Shown: in pieces, positions 27,136 through 34,841 of the stretch | Layout: each line of letters begins with the position of its first letter | How positions within the stretch are numbered: position 1 is the stretch's first letter | Origin: Helicobacter marmotae | GTDB taxonomy: Bacteria; Campylobacterota; Campylobacteria; Campylobacterales; Helicobacteraceae | Direction: 5' to 3' | Assembly: GCF_003364255.1 (NCBI RefSeq) | Contig: NZ_NXLR01000001.1 | Span: 186,001-250,000 of the forward strand | DNA length: 64,000 nucleotides | The notes under the pieces: generated by a model | What the model was told of the DNA's origin: nothing | Seen by the model: only the letters and a program-made list of their open reading frames with translations | Database searches by the model: none | Position numbers and translations under genes: made by a program

Positions 27136-27828
27136 CTAAAAATGCTTAAAATGAAGCATCTTATACTTCATCTCTGTGATATACCAATCTTGCAATGTAT
27201 CAATATCTTGGGCTTGCATAGGATCTAAAACCAGCACATCTGAATGCTTTGCAAAAATGGGGAGATTGAGAGTCCACGCACTCACCCTCCCCCAATAAAA
27301 CTGCCCCGCATCATGAAAAAGCTGCTCTAAATCCTGCGAGCGCGACAAATAATGCTGAGAAAACAACATTTCTATAGTATTTCCCCTCACATAAAAGCTC
27401 CTGTGGGGATTATACTCATAAGCCACAGCCCCAAAGCAAAAAAGCTTATTACTATCTTGCAATAATTTATGAAGCGAATCTTCCAAACTCGCAGCAGATA
27501 AAAGCGCGGCGGTAGGATAAATCACACAAAGCAAATCATCTTGCTCTAACTCAAGCATTTGCACCCCATGTGCTGCTACTAAACTTGTCGGTGTGAAGTC
27601 ATCACTCAACTCATCTGGTCGCATAAAAGGCACGCTTGCGCCATAGCTTTGAGCTATTTTGGCGATTTTAGCAGAATCTGTGCTCACTACTACAGAATCA
27701 AAAAGTCCGGATTCTAAGGCGATTTGCAAAGGATAGGCAATAATAGGCTTGCCACAAAAATCTTTGATATTTTTATTGGGTATTCTTTTGCTTCCACCCC
27801 TTGCTGGGATAAGGGCTACTTTTTTCAT
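27136..27828 (-). CDS. pseF: Pseudaminic acid cytidylyltransferase
   Basis: PseF activates pseudaminic acid as CMP-Pse, the donor used to glycosylate flagellins, an essential step for filament assembly in Helicobacter and Campylobacter. The N-terminus LIPARGGSKRIPNKNIKDFCGKPII is the CMP-sialate-synthetase signature, followed by VVVSTDSAKIAKIA and PFMRPDELSDD. Length is 230 residues. Here it is a separate gene; the H. pylori counterpart (HP0326) is, as I recall, fused or joined to PseG. It lies 3 nt after flgH, so it should share the flgH sigma-54 promoter. Confidence 0.93.
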   Translation of the reverse strand: MKKVALIPARGGSKRIPNKNIKDFCGKPIIAYPLQIALESGLFDSVVVSTDSAKIAKIAQSYGASVPFMRPDELSDDFTPTSLVAAHGVQMLELEQDDLLCVIYPTAALLSAASLEDSLHKLLQDSNKLFCFGAVAYEYNPHRSFYVRGNTIEMLFSQHYLSRSQDLEQLFHDAGQFYWGRVSAWTLNLPIFAKHSDVLVLDPMQAQDIDTLQDWYITEMKYKMLHFKHF

Positions 27829-27831
27829 AAC

Positions 27832-28536
27832 TTAAAATGGATAAAGCGATTCAATACTCTCGCTCAAAGGCTTTTTGTGATTGGTTTCACTAATAGGACC
27901 TAATGATGTGTAGGCGATTTTGGCATTGGCTATATGCTTGCTTTGCACAACATTGTCTTTATTAATATCAAAAGAGCGCACTACACCGCTAAGCTCTAAA
28001 ATCTGCTTCTCACCATCAACAAGCACTTCTCTACGTCCATGTATGAAATACGTATTATTGTCCAAAACTTTCACAATACGTGCCGTTATAGTCGCATTTA
28101 AGGCTTCGCTTCGCGTTTGTGCTCCTCCCCCTTGGAAGTTTGATGTATTGTTTGCTTTAGTGAGATTATAGGCTGCTTGGTCATTTAGCTCTTCTATGAG
28201 TTGTTTATGCTCCTCATTATTGCCCATATATTGTATAGAAGGGGGTGTTACATTCCCTCCGCTTGCGCCATTATAGTTTCTATTAGTGGTAAAATTCGCA
28301 TTTGCATTTTCAGAAATAACCACCGTGATTAAGTCATCTGGCTTCATCGCTCGCCTATCAGAAAATAAAGGTCTATCTCCACTGCCAAATAAACTCCCCG
28401 CACGAGGCAACTCGGGTATATCATTATCAGCAGATTCTCTCTCCTCTACCCAATCTGGAGCATTAAAGTCAATGCTCGCCTCAAAGCCAAAAGTATGCAA
28501 GAAGCAAAATATCAAGGCACATAAGATTCTAGACAT
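27832..28536 (-). CDS. flgH: Flagellar L-ring protein FlgH
   Basis: FlgH forms the outer-membrane L-ring around the flagellar rod. The 234-residue protein has a signal peptide (ILCALIFCFLHTFGFEA) and typical sequences SLFGSGDRPLFSDRRAMKPDDLITVVISE, NATITARIVKVLDNNTYFIHGRREV and the C-terminal LGPISE. The usual FlgH lipobox is not obvious: neither early Cys is in a good L-x-x-C context, so lipidation is uncertain. A sigma-54 promoter precedes it, as expected for a middle-class flagellar gene. pseF follows after 3 nt. Confidence 0.95.
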   Translation of the reverse strand: MSRILCALIFCFLHTFGFEASIDFNAPDWVEERESADNDIPELPRAGSLFGSGDRPLFSDRRAMKPDDLITVVISENANANFTTNRNYNGASGGNVTPPSIQYMGNNEEHKQLIEELNDQAAYNLTKANNTSNFQGGGAQTRSEALNATITARIVKVLDNNTYFIHGRREVLVDGEKQILELSGVVRSFDINKDNVVQSKHIANAKIAYTSLGPISETNHKKPLSESIESLYPF

Positions 28537-28573
28537 TCTCTATCCTTATTAAAGAAACTTAATACACACAGCC

Positions 28574-28590
28574 AAGCAAAGCACATTCCA
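28574..28590 (-). promoter_or_regulatory. Sigma-54 (RpoN) promoter of flgH-pseF
   Basis: The minus strand reads TGGAATGTGCTTTGCTT: GG, exactly 10 nt, then GC, matching the -24/-12 pattern TGGCAC-N5-TTGCTT. It lies about 40 nt before the flgH ATG, giving a short leader. Middle flagellar genes in this group are RpoN-dependent. Confidence 0.72.
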
Positions 28591-28626
28591 TTAAGTTTAA
28601 TTTACAACAAACCAAAAAACTTTGAT

Positions 28627-28632
28627 TACAAT
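28627..28632 (+). promoter_or_regulatory. -10 box of the DMT-transporter/ilvA operon
   Basis: TACAAT preceded by TTTGAT, 25 nt before the GTG start at 28658. It is a plausible sigma-70 box without a clear -35, in the gap divergent to flgH. Confidence 0.4.
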
Positions 28633-28657
28633 ATGAGTTTGCAAATAAGGAGCTATT

Positions 28658-29623
28658 GTGAATCGATATATCATTCAAGGCATTCTTGCTATGCTTTTTT
28701 CTTCATTTTTATTTTCCCTTATGAGCGCAGAAGCAAAAGTCCTTATGCAAACTCTCCCCGCTATGGAAGTGGCGTTTTTCCGTGGTTTTACTATGTTACT
28801 TTTACTCCTCCCCATTCTTATTAAATCACCGCTTAAAAGCCCGAAGCACAAAAATGGTGGCTGGTTTTTTCTGCTCTCTCGCTCCATCACCGGAGGGCTA
28901 AGCTTTATTGCATTTTTTTATAATATTGCTACCATATCGCTTGGCACAGCCACAGCCTTTGCTCAAAGTATGCCCCTTTATATCGTGCTTTTATCACTTA
29001 TCTTTCTTAGAGAGCGCTTTAATCTAGGGGTTATATGTGCCACAATTATAGGCTTTGGGGGGATTTTGCTTATATGCAATCCTCAAGTTGAGGGCATAGG
29101 GATTCTCAACATTATCTTTGGCATTATAAGTGGGCTATGCATGGCTATTGCCTTTCTCAACTTGCGTGCGCTCAAAGATTATTTTAATGCGTGGGTGGCG
29201 GTGTTTGCTACAGGTGTGGCGATGAGCCTTATTACCCTTGCTATTTGGCTATGTAACATAGCACCATTTAATAATGCATGGGCTATGCCTAGAGGGCTAG
29301 AGTGGCTTCATATTGGCTTACTTGGGATTTTTGGCACACTTGGGCAGCATTATCTTACGCGTGCGTATATGCTAGCTCCTGCCGGGATAGTCGCACCTAT
29401 TGATTATACACGTTTAGTTTTTAGCATCTTTCTTGGAATCTTGCTTGGAGATAGCTTACCAAATCTCACCACAAGTGTGGGCATAGTGCTTATTGTACTC
29501 GCTGGGATTGGAGTGGGGCTACCTATCTTGCTAGCAGATATGAAGCATTGCACAAAGCTTTCAAGTTCTTTTAGGGCAAAAGAGAGTACAATCCCCGCCA
29601 AAAAGCCTAAAAAGGATAGCTAA
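28658..29623 (+). CDS. DMT-family (EamA) transporter
   Basis: This is an inner-membrane drug/metabolite transporter of the ten-helix EamA type, probably an exporter. Two EamA repeats are visible, each of about five hydrophobic helices, with the typical FAQSMPLYIVLLSLIFLRERF and APIDYTRLVFSIFLGILLGD segments at the end of each repeat. Length 321 residues. The start is GTG 28658 after AAGGAGCTATT. Its stop overlaps the ilvA start (TAATG), so it is coupled with threonine deaminase. An amino-acid substrate would fit that context, but the sequence does not show the substrate. Confidence 0.9.
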   Translation: MNRYIIQGILAMLFSSFLFSLMSAEAKVLMQTLPAMEVAFFRGFTMLLLLLPILIKSPLKSPKHKNGGWFFLLSRSITGGLSFIAFFYNIATISLGTATAFAQSMPLYIVLLSLIFLRERFNLGVICATIIGFGGILLICNPQVEGIGILNIIFGIISGLCMAIAFLNLRALKDYFNAWVAVFATGVAMSLITLAIWLCNIAPFNNAWAMPRGLEWLHIGLLGIFGTLGQHYLTRAYMLAPAGIVAPIDYTRLVFSIFLGILLGDSLPNLTTSVGIVLIVLAGIGVGLPILLADMKHCTKLSSSFRAKESTIPAKKPKKDS

Positions 29624-30855
29624 TGCAGACTATATACCAAAAAGCAATGCTTGCTAAAAAAAGGCTTGAAGATGTTATTATGCCCTCTGCATTAAGCTAC
29701 GCACCTATGCTCTCCAAACTCGCAGAAGCAGAAATCTACCTCAAAAAAGAGAATCTCCAACTTACAGGAGCGTTTAAGATACGCGGAGCGTTTAATAAAA
29801 TAGCCTCGCTCATAGAAAAAACCTCGGAAAAAACCTCTGGGGCTATAAATGGCGTTATTGCCGCAAGTGCGGGGAATCACGCTCAAGGTGTCGCTTACGC
29901 GGCAAAGCACTTCAACCTCAAAGCCATAATCGTTATGCCTGAAGCCACACCACTACTTAAAGTAAGTGCGACCAAAGCCTTAGGGGCAGAAGTGGTGCTA
30001 AGCGGGGATAATTATGATGAAGCATATACAAAGGCACTCCAAATCGCTAAGGAGAAGAATCTTGTTTTTATCCACCCTTTTGCTGATGATGAAGTGATTG
30101 CTGGGCAAGGAAGCATTGCTTTAGAGATGATTGAAGAGCATAAAGATATAAATACTATAGTCGTGCCTATAGGCGGGGGAGGGCTTATTGGCGGGATTGG
30201 CAGTGTGTATAAGCAAGCCTGCCCCCATGTGAAAATTATCGGTGTGGTAGCAAGCGGGGCAGATGCGATGATGCGTTCATTTAAGAGTGGGCAAATAGTC
30301 AAGGTAGATTCTGTGCGGAGCATTGCTGATGGCATTGCTGTACGTGATGTAAATGAATCTAACTTCAAGCTTTTGCAACATTGTGTTGATGAGATTGTGA
30401 GCGTAGATGATGAAGAAATTGCTAATGCTATTTTATTCTTATTAGAGAAGCAAAAGCTTGTGGTTGAGGGAGCTGGGGCAGCAAGTGTAGCAAGTGTGCT
30501 ACATAGGAAATTCCACATACAACCAAAGGATAAAATCGCACTTATTTTAAGCGGAGGCAATATAGACATTACTATGTTAAGCGTGATTATCGAAAAGGGC
30601 TTGCTTAAATCTAAACGCAAAATGAAACTCCAAGTAGTCCTTGTAGATAAACCCGGTAGCCTGCAGGGACTCACAGATATTCTTAGCTCTGTAGGGGCAA
30701 ATATCGTGCAAGCAGAATATGATAGAACTTCTGTTATGCTTAAATATGGCGATGCGCTTATTACCTTAGCGCTTGAGACAAAAGGTGAAGAACATCAAAT
30801 CCTCATACGCAATAAACTCAAAGCCCAAGGCTATGTCTTTAATGAAATAAGCTAG
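29623..30855 (+). CDS. ilvA: Threonine ammonia-lyase with ACT domain
   Basis: The PLP enzyme deaminates threonine to 2-oxobutanoate, which IlvBN (6800-8990) uses for isoleucine. The PLP lysine is in ENLQLTGAFKIRGAFNK, the phosphate loop is PIGGGGLIGGIGSVYK and a C-terminal ACT-like domain begins LQVVLVDKPGSLQGLTDILSS. The 410-residue form with one ACT domain is like that of Campylobacter. It overlaps the upstream transporter by 1 nt and is followed after 7 nt by a membrane protein gene. H. pylori has no ilvA, which points to another species. Confidence 0.95.
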   Translation: MQTIYQKAMLAKKRLEDVIMPSALSYAPMLSKLAEAEIYLKKENLQLTGAFKIRGAFNKIASLIEKTSEKTSGAINGVIAASAGNHAQGVAYAAKHFNLKAIIVMPEATPLLKVSATKALGAEVVLSGDNYDEAYTKALQIAKEKNLVFIHPFADDEVIAGQGSIALEMIEEHKDINTIVVPIGGGGLIGGIGSVYKQACPHVKIIGVVASGADAMMRSFKSGQIVKVDSVRSIADGIAVRDVNESNFKLLQHCVDEIVSVDDEEIANAILFLLEKQKLVVEGAGAASVASVLHRKFHIQPKDKIALILSGGNIDITMLSVIIEKGLLKSKRKMKLQVVLVDKPGSLQGLTDILSSVGANIVQAEYDRTSVMLKYGDALITLALETKGEEHQILIRNKLKAQGYVFNEIS

Positions 30856-30862
30856 GAATCTT

Positions 30863-32149
30863 ATGCTAAAGCTCACTATACTTAAATCGCTCAAAGGTGC
30901 TTGGAGGCAGTATAGAGATTCTAACTTGCGCACTCATGTGCTATTTTGCCTCATTTTAGGCATAAATCTCTGCCTTTTACTCCTTGCCTGTGCTGATATG
31001 AGCATTCATCACGCCGAAGCTGCTGGGGTGTTTTATTCTGATAAATTAGCCTTTGTGCTTGCGAGGTTTTCTATGGAGCTTTTTGGGCAAAATGACTATG
31101 CCTTGCGTGCTCCTTTTATATTAATCCACGCGTGCAATATGTTCCTTTTGTACAAAATCTCAAGAATCTATCTTAAAAAACCACGAGATTCACTCATTGT
31201 TGTTTTGATTTACGCGCTTTTACCCGGGGTGATATTTAGCGCACTGCTTGTGAAAAAAAGTGGGTTAATTATCTGCATAACCCTCCTATGCTGCCTCTAT
31301 CAGCTCAAATTCCATAAAATGCCCTATCTTATAATGCTACTTGCTGCCTGCATTGATGAGAGCTTTGCCATTTTATTCTTTGCGCTCTTTTTCTTTGCGC
31401 TTAAAAACAAAAATACGATTGGTATGTTTGTATCACTCCTGCTTTTTGCACTCAATATGTATTTGTTTGGCTTAGACTTTTCTGGTATCCCGCGCAATCA
31501 CTTTTTATCAAACTTGGGGCAGATGGCGCTCTTTTTCTCTCCGCTTTTATTGATATATTATTGCTACACGCTTATAAATGCCCTCAAAAAGCAAAACAAC
31601 ATACTTGTAGATATTGGGGCTACTGCTATGTTTTTTGTCATACTCCTCTCCATACGTCAAGATGTGGATTTAGAGAGTTTGTTTCCCATGAGTGTTGTAG
31701 CACTTCCTGTGGCTGTGAAGCACTTTTTTTCTGATATGAGAATCCGACTAAGCCCATTTAGAGCAAGCTATGTTAGACGTTTTGGGATAATCTTTGTCTT
31801 ACTTTTTGCTCAAAGCTTTGTGCTCTATTGCAATAAGATTCTCTATCTTTTTGGAGCACAAAATCACTTTGCAAGCTCATATTACATTGGAAAAGATATT
31901 GCCAAAGCCTTGCATGATCGGGGGATAGAGGCTATTGGTGTGGGAGAGGGCAAGCTTGGGCTTGTGCTACGATTCTATGGGATTGAACAAGCCCAAAGCC
32001 CATACTTGCTGCCTGTGCAAGATCTCAATCAAACATATAAAGATGAAATATCTATTATCTATCTGGGTAAAAAGATAGCAGCCTTTGTGATACTTCCATC
32101 AAAGCAAAGCCCCCATATAGAATCAAAAAAGCCAATCCCCACAAAATGA
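30863..32149 (+). CDS. Polytopic membrane protein, GT39/ArnT-like (GT-C)
   Basis: This 428-residue protein has about ten hydrophobic helices over residues 25-330 and a soluble C-terminal tail. After the first helix comes SIHHAEAAGVFY, then FGQNDYALRAPFILIHACNMFLLY. This pattern of an acidic loop after helix 1 followed by R-P/F-A resembles the GT-C membrane glycosyltransferases (ArnT/PMT, family 39) that use polyprenyl-phosphate sugars. The paired acidic DE is reduced to the Glu of HAEA. Substrate unknown. It overlaps the next gene as ATGA. It may decorate an envelope polymer or a secreted protein; this is inference. Confidence 0.7.
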   Translation: MLKLTILKSLKGAWRQYRDSNLRTHVLFCLILGINLCLLLLACADMSIHHAEAAGVFYSDKLAFVLARFSMELFGQNDYALRAPFILIHACNMFLLYKISRIYLKKPRDSLIVVLIYALLPGVIFSALLVKKSGLIICITLLCCLYQLKFHKMPYLIMLLAACIDESFAILFFALFFFALKNKNTIGMFVSLLLFALNMYLFGLDFSGIPRNHFLSNLGQMALFFSPLLLIYYCYTLINALKKQNNILVDIGATAMFFVILLSIRQDVDLESLFPMSVVALPVAVKHFFSDMRIRLSPFRASYVRRFGIIFVLLFAQSFVLYCNKILYLFGAQNHFASSYYIGKDIAKALHDRGIEAIGVGEGKLGLVLRFYGIEQAQSPYLLPVQDLNQTYKDEISIIYLGKKIAAFVILPSKQSPHIESKKPIPTK

Positions 32150-32826
32150 AATTTTTTGAATACATTCTCGCACTAAGCTTAGTACTTATGCTCTTTTATA
32201 TCGCACCCAAAACGTATAACCACTCACTTGAAATTGCACATAATAGCCTCTTAACACATCTTCAAACCCTCCACCTCACTGCCCTAAGTGATGATAGCGC
32301 CTTTCTCCAAAGTGCAGATACGCATGATATGCTCCAAAGCTACCCATCGCTGAATGCCCAATCTTTGCTCACACATCATCATAATGCTATGTGGCAAGTG
32401 CATTTTCACCTTGGCAAACTCTATACCACCTATAGCTATAGCCTCTACATTGACACCCCACGCCATGCCAAAACCACACATTTTGATTCTCGCCCTATGG
32501 CGGGAGATATTATCCTTAAAAATATGGATAGAAAATGCTTGAGTGCTTATAATAATACCAACACCGCCCAAGAGTGTAAAAACAATGCCCTAGCCCTTGT
32601 GCGATTAGGCGAATATTTTGGCATAGAGCATATTTTAATAGAATCTGATACTTTCTGTAAGGAGCGAGAGAGCGCACGAGTATATTTTGATAGATATGGC
32701 TCGCCCTATTGTGGGAAAATCCCTACCCCATTACAATCTCCCTTTAAAGTAACTCTGCTTAAAAAGGGTGTAAGCAAAGCTGTGTGTATATTGCCTAAAA
32801 GTGGGAGAATTACACTAGAGTGCTAA
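32146..32826 (+). CDS. Single-helix, pilin-like secreted protein
   Basis: The 226-residue protein starts [21 protein letters not shown]: a very short basic leader, a Glu at position 5 and one hydrophobic helix running into an amphipathic helix, as in type IV pilins or pseudopilins with a reduced leader. The rest is extracytoplasmic with six Cys (near residues 132, 144, 171, 188, 218 and the last residue), suggesting disulfides. The sequence [10 protein letters not shown] recalls the F-D-x-x-G-x-P strand of pseudopilins. It is coupled to the GT-C-like gene by ATGA overlap, and its end overlaps the convergent receptor gene by 12 nt. The pilin assignment is tentative. Confidence 0.6.
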   Translation: MKFFEYILALSLVLMLFYIAPKTYNHSLEIAHNSLLTHLQTLHLTALSDDSAFLQSADTHDMLQSYPSLNAQSLLTHHHNAMWQVHFHLGKLYTTYSYSLYIDTPRHAKTTHFDSRPMAGDIILKNMDRKCLSAYNNTNTAQECKNNALALVRLGEYFGIEHILIESDTFCKERESARVYFDRYGSPYCGKIPTPLQSPFKVTLLKKGVSKAVCILPKSGRITLEC

Positions 32827-34200
32827 TTTTTCTTGCCTCAAATGCTCCATAAGCTCTGTGGAGCGCTGCTCTAAAAGTGTGAGGCTATGGATAATGCTTT
32901 GTGCATTTTGCTGACTTAGAGGCTGGGAGAGGAGTTTGATTGAATCTTGTGCGCAAAGGAGCATTTGCTTTTGTAAGCCCTCAATCCCCTTTGTATCTGC
33001 GCCTAGCTCTTTGAGATTGCCCTCTTGTGAGAGAAGTTCACCTAGTGGCGAAATAGAGGCAAAATCAAGCATTTCTTTATTGAGATTAAAGCTCAAATAT
33101 AAGCTTGACTTATACACAATATGCTCTAATTTTCCAATGCTTAAAAGCAACTTTTTTGAAGCTTTAGAAAATATGACAAAAAGATTTGCTGTATCCTTTT
33201 CTAACGTGTCAAACACTTCATTAAAAGCCTCTGTAGCCTTATAGCTTTCTTGGGCAATATCTTCAATCTTACTCGAACTCTCTGTGATTTGAGCAATCTC
33301 TTCAGTCATAGTTTGCACCACAACAGATATATTATTGGTCGCTTCATGCGTGCGCTCTGCTAACTTTCTCACTTCATCGGCTACTACAGCAAAGCCCCTG
33401 CCATGCTCTCCAGCCCTTGCTGCTTCAATAGCGGCATTAAGGGCTAGAAGGTTGATATGATCAGCAATATCAGAAATAACAGATAAAATAGAGGAAATAT
33501 CATTTGATTTAGCCGCAAAATTATGAATAATATTGCTATTTTCAGTAACCAAAGCAGCAAGCGTGCTAATAGAATCTGTAACAACCCCTACATCATGTTT
33601 AGAATTTGCAGAAAGCTCCTTTATATCCCCTACATTTTCATAAACATGCTTCATATACATAAAGTCCTCTTCTAAACCGCTACTAATGAGCCTTAAATCT
33701 GCATTTTGATTCCCCAAACTCATATCCATAAGTGATTTTGCAAGGGCATTTTTGACATTATCTTTTGCATTTTGTTCAATGCTTGCAAGGGCTTGATTAA
33801 TAGTAGCAATATTACTGCAAAAAGCCCCGCTAAGCCCTGCTCCAAATGCCTTACGATAGAATCTCCCCTCTTGTGCACAAGAGATAGAGGCACTAATCTC
33901 GCGCATAAAGGCTTCAAGATTATCAATAAGGATATTAAGATTATTGGCAAGCTCATGCAAATCTTTATCTACATTAATATGCAATATACGCCCCTCAAAC
34001 TCACCGCGAGCATAACTTCTTGATAAATGAATAATCCCTTGAATAAACTGCGCCCTCTTAGCAAATCTATAATACCCCAGCAGCGCAAAAATAGCAATAA
34101 AAGCATAAATGAGACTATGCCACGATAGCCCGATAAAAACTATATCTACACCAATACCCACAAACGAAGCAAATACTATGAGGATAATCATACTTTTCAT
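32815..34200 (-). CDS. Membrane chemoreceptor, CetA-like, with decayed CZB domain
   Basis: The protein has two N-terminal membrane helices (about residues 3-40) with almost no periplasmic loop, a cytoplasmic HAMP-like region and the MCP signalling hairpin [35 protein letters not shown]. It has no ligand-binding domain, like Campylobacter CetA. After the hairpin it keeps the first part of a CZB domain, [12 protein letters not shown], but the remaining zinc ligands seen in TlpD ([10 protein letters not shown] and FHAGVH) are absent. ATG 34200 is preferred over 34230 because AAAGG lies upstream and it aligns with the start of the paralogue at 63260. 461 residues. No PAS partner is adjacent. Confidence 0.88.
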   Translation of the reverse strand: MKSMIILIVFASFVGIGVDIVFIGLSWHSLIYAFIAIFALLGYYRFAKRAQFIQGIIHLSRSYARGEFEGRILHINVDKDLHELANNLNILIDNLEAFMREISASISCAQEGRFYRKAFGAGLSGAFCSNIATINQALASIEQNAKDNVKNALAKSLMDMSLGNQNADLRLISSGLEEDFMYMKHVYENVGDIKELSANSKHDVGVVTDSISTLAALVTENSNIIHNFAAKSNDISSILSVISDIADHINLLALNAAIEAARAGEHGRGFAVVADEVRKLAERTHEATNNISVVVQTMTEEIAQITESSSKIEDIAQESYKATEAFNEVFDTLEKDTANLFVIFSKASKKLLLSIGKLEHIVYKSSLYLSFNLNKEMLDFASISPLGELLSQEGNLKELGADTKGIEGLQKQMLLCAQDSIKLLSQPLSQQNAQSIIHSLTLLEQRSTELMEHLRQEKLAL

Positions 34201-34301
34201 CGCCCAAACCTTTATTTTTAATTGCAACATTGTATATTTTTTGGTTTAAACTAAGCTATGATAATAAATATTATTTTAAATGTTATAGAAGATTGTATAA
34301 G

Positions 34302-34377
34302 TGGTGGACGCGCAGAGGATCGAACTCTGGACCCACTGATTAAGAGTCAGTTGCTCTACCAGCTGAGCTACGCGTCC
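34302..34377 (-). tRNA. tRNA-Lys(CTT)
   Basis: A complete cloverleaf is present on the minus strand: acceptor GGACGCG/CGCGTCC, D arm GCTC-AGCTGGTA-GAGC, anticodon arm ACTGA-CTCTTAA-TCAGT, variable GGGTC, T arm CAGAG-TTCGATC-CTCTG, discriminator A and encoded CCA. The anticodon is CTT, reading AAG lysine codons. This is the second-type lysine isoacceptor; TTT would be the usual single species in H. pylori. Confidence 0.96.
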
Positions 34378-34413
34378 TAAAGCCTAGTAAGCCCTGCTTA
34401 AAAGGACAGAGGC

Positions 34414-34419
34414 ATTATA
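34414..34419 (-). promoter_or_regulatory. -10 box of tRNA-Lys
   Basis: TATAAT on the minus strand, about 37 nt before the tRNA 5' end, in an AT-rich stretch. Confidence 0.5.
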
Positions 34420-34569
34420 CTTCATAGAATTTTAGTTTTTGCTTTAATACATCTCCATAGCCTAAGAGCTTAATCATCTAAGAGAGGTGATTACTTGCCT
34501 TGCAGAGCTTTAGCAAAGCCCCATTCATAAGATTATTGCTCTTTGCTAAGTGGAGAGAGGTAAGATAAG

Positions 34570-34800
34570 TGAAGAATCGCTCGTTATTTTGTCGCCTCTT
34601 GCGGGGCTTTGAGCGCGAAGAACCTCTATGGGCGACTGGCGATTCGGGAAAAGATTCTTCACCCCCTAGCGGGGGTGTGATGCCAAACTCATTTCCTTTA
34701 CAAGAGGGTAAGCCTACTCTATAAGGTGGCCAAGTTTGTCATGTCTTTAGTCTTGCGAGAGCTAGGCTAAAGAATCTCTTACTAAAGACTCCCATAGAGC
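34570..34800. repeat. Dispersed intergenic repeat cluster, copy 4
   Basis: Arms GAAGAACCTC and AAAGATTCTTC flank GGCGACTGGCGATTC; a CACCCCC/GGGGGTG hairpin follows, then TGCCAAACTCATTTCCTTT and CCAAGTTTGTCA, both shared with 14342-14427. It ends with AAAGAATCTCTTACTAAAGA. Confidence 0.55.
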
Positions 34801-34841
34801 TTCTTCACTTCGCTCATGCTAGCCCACTAGAAGTTCTAAGC

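Larger units (their letters stand above)
34378..34841. other. Spacer between tRNA-Lys and PLD gene: promoter and repeats
   Basis: No gene is seen in these 464 nt. The tRNA promoter lies at 34414-34419. From about 34570 to 34800 the sequence is made of dispersed-repeat blocks (GAAGAACCTC, AAGATTCTTC, CACCCCCTAGCGGGGGTG, CAAACTCATTTCC, CCAAGTTTGTCA, AAAGAATCTCT). Confidence 0.6.

Noticed and set aside
30012-30674. 220-codon open frame antisense to ilvA
   Set aside because: It is exactly opposite a clear, conserved ilvA, has Ser/Thr/Pro-rich sequence typical of antisense frames and no ribosome-binding site.
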